From Candidatus Zixiibacteriota bacterium (GTDB taxonomy: Bacteria > Zixibacteria > MSB-5A5 > GN15 > FEB-12): DNA of 10,851 nt. Positions 5,102 through 10,851 of this stretch are shown in pieces (the stretch's first letter is position 1; each line of letters starts with the position of its first letter). The notes under the pieces were generated by a model. The model made no database searches, was not told where the DNA came from, and saw nothing but the letters and a program-made list of their open reading frames with translations. Both the position numbers and the translations under genes were made by a program. Location of the stretch: NCBI GenBank assembly GCA_022564135.1, contig JADFLZ010000041.1, positions 1-10,851 of the forward strand, in the 5' to 3' direction.

Positions 5102-7873
5102 CTATGAATCAATTTGTTCCAAGACCAACTTTACAGTCTCTCTGACCATAGGGTCTTTATCATTCTGCATATTTTTGACCAGTTCAACTAACTTTTCAGT
5201 TTTCAGCCGCGGAACATTGTAAATAGCGCACACTTTCAGCCAGACATTGGGACCTTTAATCAGACAGCACAAACCTTCTTCTTCAGAGTCTAATTTAAGC
5301 TTAAACAAGTCGCGCCCCTTTTGAGTCATAAAATCGGGAGACACTTCGTCGATGATTGGCAGTATATACCGCTTCATATCCGCATTGAGCAGGTTATCCA
5401 GAAACTCGATGGCGTTTGCACGAACTTTACGATGTTTGCTGACAACTCCCAGATAAGCGCTGTAAATATCATCTGGCGGATAGCGCAGACCCATCAGGCG
5501 GAAAATCTGCTCAAGGTTGGCGTCCAGCCTTTCTTCTAATGAATGTTTCAGCAGAATACAGTCAGGTTTATCGTGTCCGTTTTGCAGCTGTAATATCTGC
5601 AGGACTTCGTAAAACGAACGAGTCTCGCTTATAACTGTGTCATCTATTTCCCTGTCGTTAAACTTTAGATTGGAATGATTTACGCGCAATCTGTTAAGGG
5701 CTTTAAGAATATCGTAAGCCAGCCATGAGCTTTGGGCTTCTAAGCTATTTGTTAAAAAATCAATCGTGTCCTGATGAGGTATTTCTGCCATAACGCGGGG
5801 AATATGTTTGCGCATGGTGGTCGAAAGTTTCTCATCATTTAAGTAATCGTTAAGTGTACCGAGCACTTTAATTCCGAAGGCTGCCAGAGAATTGCGGCAG
5901 TGAAGACGCAAATCCCTGTCCGATAATTTGTTAATTAGCCAGGGCACATACTCTCTGACCTGCTGTCTGCCTATACTATTAATAGTTTCTGCAACCACAG
6001 CAGCGGATGAATCGTTCAAAAGATTTTTGAGGTACTTACTCAAATCGGCTGATTCAATCACTCCCAGCGCCTTGGCAACTTCCAGCCTGCCTGATAGTGC
6101 TTCTTCACCATGCTGCCCTATCATCTCTTCTATGACAGCATCGGTTATGAGTTCTATTTCAGACTGAGAACCAAATTCTACAATGCAGGCAAGAGCAGCT
6201 TCAGATATGTTTTTGTCTGTGCTTTCAAGATATTCTTTCAAAACTTCTTTGTCATCACGATTAGAATGACGGGCGATAAAATTAATAGCTCGTGAGCGGA
6301 TATCTATGTTTTTATCTTTAAGCAGCGGTAGAACATCGGCGATATCAGATTCATCCCCCAGGTTCTGCAAGACTATTAAGGCATTTAGCTTAACTTCATC
6401 GGACTTATGCTGCAGTAACGGTTTGATAGGCCACTTCAGACCTTTTTCTGTGACGGCAGTCAGCATTGTCAGGGCATAGTTAATGTGTTTTTCATTGGTA
6501 CTGCCCAGTGCCGCAATCAAAGCGTTTAAAGATTGAGCGTCGTCGACATTGAAGCGAAGTTCTGCCGGGTCAATTCTTCGTTCTTCCAGCGCCCGACGAA
6601 AAGTATTGACATATTCCTTGCGCATAATGAGCGCTATAACAATCCATACTGCAATAAAAGCCATTACAAGATAAGTAATCTGTACGATTGATAAGTTGAG
6701 ATAAATACAGAGCAACAGTATTCCGCCGGCAATACCGCGAAACAATCGGTCTACAAATATATCGATAAAGACTTTAAGACGTTTCTTTATTTCAAGCGGC
6801 ACAGGCATGAACAAGAGTTCTTTTCCTGTTTTGTCAATCGAATATCGCATTCCCCCTTCTGAGCCACGAAAAATGATTGCTGCGAACAGACCGGGCATTA
6901 TTATCATCGTCACTCCGCCGAATAGCAGGCCTATCGGCAGAAACAAAATCGCTCCGCCGACTCCCAATTTTCTCAAGAACCTGTTAGTGAATAATCCCTG
7001 CATACTAAGCGATGCAATGCTTAGCCATGTATAGAAATCACCGAAAAACGGCGTCAGCTTATCTTTTTCAGGAATAGATTCAAAAACGATGAACTTAAAC
7101 TGATAATCCACAATTGCTGCCACTACAACAGTGGTAGCTATTATGCCGACAATAAGCTTCAAATGCTTGGAACCTTTAAGAGTTCCGACCATCATCGCAA
7201 AGCTCTCTTTGGTCTTTACTCCCATTTTCTTCCTGCTAGGTGGTGGCTCATTCCCCTGCTGAATTCTAATTCTCCAGATAACTGAAACAAGTACAATGTT
7301 CATTGCTAGAAAACCAATACAGAAGAAAAGTAGGTTTTCGGTTGAAATACCAAAGTTGGCGACAATAAGTTTGGTAATCTGTCCGCCGGTAATTGCCCCG
7401 ATTATTCCGCCCAGCCCCAGAATAACAAAAATTCGTTTTGCCTGGGCAGCGTCAAATATTGAATTGGCAAAAAGCCAGAACTGCGAGGTTACCAAGACAC
7501 CGTAAATGCTGACCCAAATATAGAATAGATAATATACCCAGTCGTCATCTCTTTCAATCAGCCAGCGAAGCACCAAAAGATTTAGTATTATTATTACAGT
7601 AGTGAGATTTATCAACTTATGAAGTTTAAGAGTACGTCCCAGTTTAGAATAGAGAGTTATAACCGGAACTGTTACCAAAGCAATGATAATAAATACTAGA
7701 GGAAGTTCCAGAGGGCTGACTTTGACCAAAAACAGCGAATCTCTAGCAGGTTTGAGTAAATAGTAAGTAACTAATATCAGATAGATGTTTGCAAACATCA
7801 GGAGCGTCAGTACCCACTCCCCCTTACGGACATCAAAACTGCCCCCGACTATGTTCTTTAAAAATCTTTTCAT
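5102..7873 (-). CDS. TLC/NTT-type nucleotide-transporter-like membrane protein with C-terminal HEAT repeats
   Basis: A 923-residue two-part protein. Residues about 1-420 contain 11-12 hydrophobic helices of the ATP/ADP translocase (TLC/NTT) family. Family-like segments include YYLLKPARDSLFLV at 37-50, SQFWLFANSIFDAAQAKRIF at 130-149 and the glycine-rich helix LGLGGIIGAITGG at 152-164. Residues about 445-923 are cytoplasmic alpha-helical repeats of the HEAT type, clearest at 490-570 (DEVKLNALIVLQNLG; KNIDIRSRAINFIARHS; KNISEAALACIVEFG) and at the very end. Plain NTTs end near residue 500, so the repeats are a large extension. Classical NTTs exchange ATP/ADP or import nucleotides in intracellular bacteria and plastids; in this context the substrate, or even transport itself, is unproven. 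The ATG at 7873 has no Shine-Dalgarno; it is kept because the N terminus fits the family. It follows the kinase by 36 bases. Confidence 0.88.
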   Translation of the reverse strand: MKRFLKNIVGGSFDVRKGEWVLTLLMFANIYLILVTYYLLKPARDSLFLVKVSPLELPLVFIIIALVTVPVITLYSKLGRTLKLHKLINLTTVIIILNLLVLRWLIERDDDWVYYLFYIWVSIYGVLVTSQFWLFANSIFDAAQAKRIFVILGLGGIIGAITGGQITKLIVANFGISTENLLFFCIGFLAMNIVLVSVIWRIRIQQGNEPPPSRKKMGVKTKESFAMMVGTLKGSKHLKLIVGIIATTVVVAAIVDYQFKFIVFESIPEKDKLTPFFGDFYTWLSIASLSMQGLFTNRFLRKLGVGGAILFLPIGLLFGGVTMIIMPGLFAAIIFRGSEGGMRYSIDKTGKELLFMPVPLEIKKRLKVFIDIFVDRLFRGIAGGILLLCIYLNLSIVQITYLVMAFIAVWIVIALIMRKEYVNTFRRALEERRIDPAELRFNVDDAQSLNALIAALGSTNEKHINYALTMLTAVTEKGLKWPIKPLLQHKSDEVKLNALIVLQNLGDESDIADVLPLLKDKNIDIRSRAINFIARHSNRDDKEVLKEYLESTDKNISEAALACIVEFGSQSEIELITDAVIEEMIGQHGEEALSGRLEVAKALGVIESADLSKYLKNLLNDSSAAVVAETINSIGRQQVREYVPWLINKLSDRDLRLHCRNSLAAFGIKVLGTLNDYLNDEKLSTTMRKHIPRVMAEIPHQDTIDFLTNSLEAQSSWLAYDILKALNRLRVNHSNLKFNDREIDDTVISETRSFYEVLQILQLQNGHDKPDCILLKHSLEERLDANLEQIFRLMGLRYPPDDIYSAYLGVVSKHRKVRANAIEFLDNLLNADMKRYILPIIDEVSPDFMTQKGRDLFKLKLDSEEEGLCCLIKGPNVWLKVCAIYNVPRLKTEKLVELVKNMQNDKDPMVRETVKLVLEQIDS

Positions 7874-7909
7874 AAGTATTGACTGAAAGTTTTCAAAGAA
7901 TGAATGTAA

Positions 7910-9682
7910 CTATCTCTCCGGTTGCTTGCCAACAATTTTATCAAGATTTCTTGGCAGGACAATCGTAAAAGTTGTCCCTTGGCCCTCTCTGCTCTCAACT
8001 TTTATCTCGCCTTTATGTTCACTTATAATCTGATAACAGATAGAAAGCCCCAAGCCGGTACCTACTCCGACTCCTTTAGTGGTGAAGCCGGGATCAAATA
8101 TCTGCGATAAATTTTCTTTGGGAATACCGCTGCCGCTATCTGCAATTTCGATATACACCTTAGACTCATCACTTGAAGTTGTTATGCTGATAGTTCCTTT
8201 TCCCGCTATAGCCTGATGAGCATTGTTTAGTAGATTGAGAAAGACCTGGTTGAGCTTACCGGGATAACAGGATATCTTCTGAAGCTGCCCGTAATTTTTG
8301 ATTACTTCAATTCTGTTTTTAATCTGATGATTTAAGAGAGCAAGAGTATCTTCGAGCCCTTCGTGAATATCAACTGTTTGCAAATCCGCTTCATCAAGTC
8401 GCGCAAAACTTCTCAGCCTGCGAACAATCCCGCCTACTCTCTCAGTACCGGACTTAATAACTTTGTTAGAACTATCAATCGCCTCAAATACTTTTGCAGC
8501 GCGAATTTGACCAGCTTCATCAAGATTTAAATCTGCTACTAAATCTTTAAGTTTTGCAATAGCCCTGACAGACGTATCGTGCATACTGTTTACCGCTCCG
8601 ATAGGAGTATTTATTTCGTGGGCGATGCCTGCCACAAGAAGACCAAGAGAGGCCATTTTCTCCGACTGTATTAACTGAGCCTGCATTTCTTTTAATTCCC
8701 GGTTGGTTGTTTCAAGGCTATTGACCAGATCGCGGATTTCAGTAATGTCATCAAATATCCAGACTTTGCCCAGTTCCTGGCCGTTGTTATTTAATACCGG
8801 CAGTGAATCAATCAGAATGAAACGTTCACTTGCTTCGTTCTTGCAAATATTTAAAGCGCCTTTAAACTTCGTATGCTTAAACAGTCTTTCGAATTTCGGA
8901 GCAGCCGGATTTTTCCAGATACTCTGGAGTTCTTTATGAAACTGATTCTTATCGGTAAAACAGTGCTGAATAGACTGGCTGAACTCCTGAAATTGCTTGC
9001 CTATTATAGAATCCCTTTTAATATGAAAAAAATCTTCTACCCGGCCGTTAGCCGTGGCTATTTTTCCGTAGCTGTTGACCATAATAATGGCCGAAGGTGA
9101 AGAATTTAAAATCGCTTCCAGTCCTTCCCTGCTCTTGGTAAGTTCTTCAAACTGGCTGTCTTGTTCGCGACGGTTTTTTTCTAACTCTTCACGCATAGCC
9201 AGCAAGTCAATATTTGCTCTGGCCAGTTCGAGAGTTTTCTGCTCCAGCTCTCTGGTCTGCTGTTCAAGTTCATCGGTTCTGTGCTGAAACTGCTGGCGAA
9301 GTGCAAATTCGGAAGTTATATCGCGAGCTATGCCGTCGCTTCTGACTACCCGGCCATTTTCAACTACCATCTTGCGGCTGGTTTCCAGCTGTTTGGTCTC
9401 ACCGGACTTGCTAATCATCCTGCTAATAAACCTGATCGAACCAGTATACAAATCTTCTATATCTTTTTTGTAACGTCTTATGCGCATTTCTTTTTCTTCG
9501 GGATCAATCAAATCAAAAACTGACTTGCCTATCAGCTCAGCAGGCTTATAGCCCAGAATTTTTTCTATGGCAGAACTGACACTGATAAATTCGCCTTTGG
9601 GATTTAATGAATAAACGATATCAGGCAGATTAGACATCACCTGATCCAGATTCGAATCTCTATTTTTCGCTTTATCTTTCAT
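7910..9682 (-). CDS. Soluble PAS-PAS sensor histidine kinase
   Basis: A 590-residue cytoplasmic kinase without membrane segments. PAS 1 with its PAC extension spans about 12-130 (DIVYSLNPKGEFISVSSAIE; GIARDITSEF). A long heptad-rich coiled coil covers about 130-185. PAS 2 covers about 186-318, ending in WIFDDITEIRDL. A short coiled coil leads to HisKA, with phospho-acceptor H355 in AGIAHEINTP. The HATPase_c domain shows the N-box NQVFLNLLNNAHQAI (478-492), D515 in DSGSGI, the F-box FDPGF (529-533 region) and GTGLGL (541-546). All catalytic residues are present. The HEINTP H-box and N-box style resemble NtrB/HupT-like kinases, which fits the HupR-like receiver downstream. The ATG at 9682 lacks an obvious Shine-Dalgarno. 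Signal is unknown; a ligand or redox cue sensed by PAS, or input from the adjacent transporter, is possible. Confidence 0.95.
   Translation of the reverse strand: MKDKAKNRDSNLDQVMSNLPDIVYSLNPKGEFISVSSAIEKILGYKPAELIGKSVFDLIDPEEKEMRIRRYKKDIEDLYTGSIRFISRMISKSGETKQLETSRKMVVENGRVVRSDGIARDITSEFALRQQFQHRTDELEQQTRELEQKTLELARANIDLLAMREELEKNRREQDSQFEELTKSREGLEAILNSSPSAIIMVNSYGKIATANGRVEDFFHIKRDSIIGKQFQEFSQSIQHCFTDKNQFHKELQSIWKNPAAPKFERLFKHTKFKGALNICKNEASERFILIDSLPVLNNNGQELGKVWIFDDITEIRDLVNSLETTNRELKEMQAQLIQSEKMASLGLLVAGIAHEINTPIGAVNSMHDTSVRAIAKLKDLVADLNLDEAGQIRAAKVFEAIDSSNKVIKSGTERVGGIVRRLRSFARLDEADLQTVDIHEGLEDTLALLNHQIKNRIEVIKNYGQLQKISCYPGKLNQVFLNLLNNAHQAIAGKGTISITTSSDESKVYIEIADSGSGIPKENLSQIFDPGFTTKGVGVGTGLGLSICYQIISEHKGEIKVESREGQGTTFTIVLPRNLDKIVGKQPER
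9649..9659. repeat. Palindrome GATTCGAATC, copy inside the kinase start
   Basis: GATTCGAATCT here lies within codons about 8-12 of the kinase gene; with one more flanking base it forms a 12-base perfect palindrome at 9648-9659. The same 11 bases occur at 9736-9746 upstream. I found no third full copy by eye in the window. Confidence 0.5.
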
Positions 9683-9735
9683 TTTGAGAATGCTCTACTA
9701 AACGAATATAGAAAATAACATATTGAAATAAAAGC

Positions 9736-9746
9736 GATTCGAATCT
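9736..9746. repeat. Palindrome GATTCGAATC, copy upstream of the kinase
   Basis: The second exact copy of GATTCGAATCT, 87 bases from the first, in the 109-base gap between the anti-sigma and kinase genes. The pair flanks the kinase start, which suits a dimeric DNA-binding protein acting on two sites. It abuts the hairpin cluster at 9745-9767. Confidence 0.45.
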
Positions 9747-9767
9747 GACTTTGTCAGCTTCGGCTGA
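9745..9767. promoter_or_regulatory. Two overlapping, mutually exclusive short hairpins
   Basis: CTGAC-TTT-GTCAG (9745-9757) and TCAGC-TTCG-GCTGA (9754-9767) share four bases, so RNA could form only one at a time. On the plus strand the second has a TTCG loop; on the minus strand, the transcribed strand here, its loop is CGAA. Neither is followed by a U-run on the minus strand, so neither is a standard terminator. They could be an mRNA processing or pausing site between the sigma/anti-sigma and kinase genes, or DNA operator half-sites. Confidence 0.4.
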
Positions 9768-9791
9768 AATTTTACTGAATTGTAACGAAAA

Positions 9792-10295
9792 CTACCTGAA
9801 ACGGGGCTTAATTAGAAGCAAATCAAGCAAGTGATAAAGAGCCGCTGTTAATACACTGATAGCAACTAGTTCAAAACTCACATTAAGGGACGGCAGCCAG
9901 GAAAAAAGATTTGTTGAAACGTTAGCAACAAAATTGCTGATAAAAACTCCGCTGCTTTGTACGATACTCAAAAGGCTGATAATACCTGACAGTTCAAGCG
10001 CGGCCAGAGTTGAAAGGACCAGAACAAATGGCAGCAACATTACTAATATCGGGTAATTGGCTTCTCTGGGTTTTAGTTTTTGCGCTCTTAGCAAAACATT
10101 TTTGGTGAAGTCCGGGCTTATCTTAATATCATCGGCATACTCGATTTTTGAAAATAACTTCTTATACGCTGCCAGTTTTTCCTGACAACCAGAGCATGAT
10201 GAAAGATGGTCATCATAGAAAGTTTTGCGAAGTCTGTTCTCTTCTGACAATAATTCCTGTATTTGATAATCAGTAAGATGTTTCAATTCAGCCAT
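9792..10295 (-). CDS. Membrane zinc-finger anti-sigma factor
   Basis: A 167-residue protein with an N-terminal ZAS-type (zf-HC2) domain: H30, C34 and C37 form the H-x3-C-x2-C motif, and H6 could be a fourth ligand. Hydrophobic segments at about 82-102, 105-127 and 141-162 make it an integral membrane protein with the zinc finger in the cytoplasm, where such domains hold an ECF sigma factor inactive. The ATG at 10295 lies within the 3' end of the sigma gene (13-base overlap), with GCGAGG almost touching the start, so translation is probably coupled to keep the pair balanced. The C-terminal region has no recognisable sensor domain and a short basic tail KPRFR. Partner assignment is from overlap and motif; the inducing signal is unknown. 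Confidence 0.87.
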   Translation of the reverse strand: MAELKHLTDYQIQELLSEENRLRKTFYDDHLSSCSGCQEKLAAYKKLFSKIEYADDIKISPDFTKNVLLRAQKLKPREANYPILVMLLPFVLVLSTLAALELSGIISLLSIVQSSGVFISNFVANVSTNLFSWLPSLNVSFELVAISVLTAALYHLLDLLLIKPRFR

Positions 10296-10851
10296 TCCTC
10301 GCTCTGATACTTCTTTTCTAATCTCTCTTTTAAAGACTGCCTGGCCCTGAAAAGATAACTCTTAACTGTGCCGTCGGGAAGAGCTGTTATATCACTTATC
10401 TCTTTGTAAGACAGATCATCAAAATGATAAAGGCTGATAATTATTTTCTGTAACTCCGGAAGCTGACTGATTTCTGAACGTAAAATATGACTATAATTGT
10501 TTTGAGTTGCAAAATGGTCGGGCTGGTGACCGTTGCCATTTACAGACTCAAGAAATCCTTCCCGGCTGCCCATATCTTCCCAAAGGTCGTCATGCCTCTT
10601 TCCTATATGATTAAGTGACGTATTATAGGCAATTCTTCCAATCCAGCTGGACAATTTGCAATCTCCTTTAAACCCTTTCAAACCCTGATAAACCTTGATA
10701 AATACATCCTGACAGATATCTTCTCTTTCCTCTTCAGATTTGACTATTCTAAAGACAATATGAAAAACGAGCTTTTTATACTGCTCAATAAGCCCGGCAA
10801 AGGCATCTTTTTCCCCGCTAATTATACGGTTAATGAGATTTTTATCTTCAT
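10283..10851 (-). CDS. ECF-family RNA polymerase sigma factor (N terminus just outside window)
   Basis: The reading frame is open to the right edge; 188 residues are visible and only one or a few N-terminal residues should be missing, since the visible part begins EDKNLINRIISGEKDAF, typical of the start of an ECF sigma. Region 2 spans about 15-85, with EDICQDVFIKVYQ at 44-56 and the -10-recognition segment SSWIGRIAYN at about 67-76. Region 4 spans about 126-178, with LPELQKIIISLYHFDDLSYK leading into a helix-turn-helix (EISDITALPDGTVKSYLFRA) that reads the -35 element. A shorter reading from the internal TTG at 10681 would delete most of region 2 and is wrong. It overlaps the anti-sigma gene by 13 bases. 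ECF sigma genes are usually autoregulated, but the promoter lies outside the window. Confidence 0.95.
   Translation of the reverse strand, partial: EDKNLINRIISGEKDAFAGLIEQYKKLVFHIVFRIVKSEEEREDICQDVFIKVYQGLKGFKGDCKLSSWIGRIAYNTSLNHIGKRHDDLWEDMGSREGFLESVNGNGHQPDHFATQNNYSHILRSEISQLPELQKIIISLYHFDDLSYKEISDITALPDGTVKSYLFRARQSLKERLEKKYQSEEWLN

Noticed and set aside
9075..9287. Serine-rich plus-strand open frame opposite the kinase coiled coil
   Set aside because: Its serine-rich composition is the antisense reading of the Glu/Leu-rich coiled-coil codons; no start signals or domain.
10283..10681. Short sigma factor starting at TTG 10681
   Set aside because: The frame stays open to the window edge, and the upstream 56 codons encode sigma region 2, including EDICQDVFIKVYQ.

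Overview
The window looks like chromosomal DNA from a free-living, Gram-negative, non-model bacterium. The Gram-negative envelope is inferred from a large secreted beta-barrel of the CBM9/DUF5916 type. That family, together with a TLC/NTT-type membrane protein fused to HEAT repeats, a stand-alone cyclic-nucleotide-binding protein and an output-less response regulator, is most familiar to me from the FCB superphylum and uncultured relatives such as Zixibacteria or Calditrichota. The lineage is an inference from gene content; no rRNA or tRNA is present. Several genes have good Shine-Dalgarno sequences, while the kinase and transporter genes have none that I can see.

Layout: positions 1-432 (minus) hold the N-terminal part of queC, a queuosine/7-deazaguanine biosynthesis gene cut by the window edge. 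It is divergent, across 95 bases, from a DUF2238/YjdF-type membrane protein gene at 528-1274 (plus). That gene converges on, and overlaps by four bases, a large outer-membrane barrel gene at 1271-3910 (minus). From about 4091 to the right edge everything is on the minus strand. In transcription order it is: an ECF sigma factor (cut by the edge), its membrane zinc-finger anti-sigma factor (13-base overlap), a soluble PAS-PAS histidine kinase, a TLC/NTT-type transporter with about 480 residues of HEAT repeats, a small cyclic-nucleotide-binding-fold protein, and a single-domain response regulator.

The most interesting part is 4091-9682. Kinase, transporter-HEAT and CNB protein are separated by only 36 and 12 bases; the response regulator follows after 90 bases, perhaps with its own promoter. 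None of the four has a recognisable DNA-binding or enzymatic output domain. I infer a signalling assembly built on a nucleotide-transporter-like membrane protein, with the HEAT solenoid as docking platform and kinase, CNB module and receiver as cytoplasmic partners. The ECF sigma/anti-sigma pair upstream may belong to the same transcript or form a separate envelope-stress module. The 109-base gap before the kinase is packed with small palindromes, including an 11-base motif repeated inside the start of the kinase gene, so control is probably concentrated there.

No mobile elements, CRISPR arrays, tRNAs or rRNAs were seen, and no convincing intrinsic terminator.
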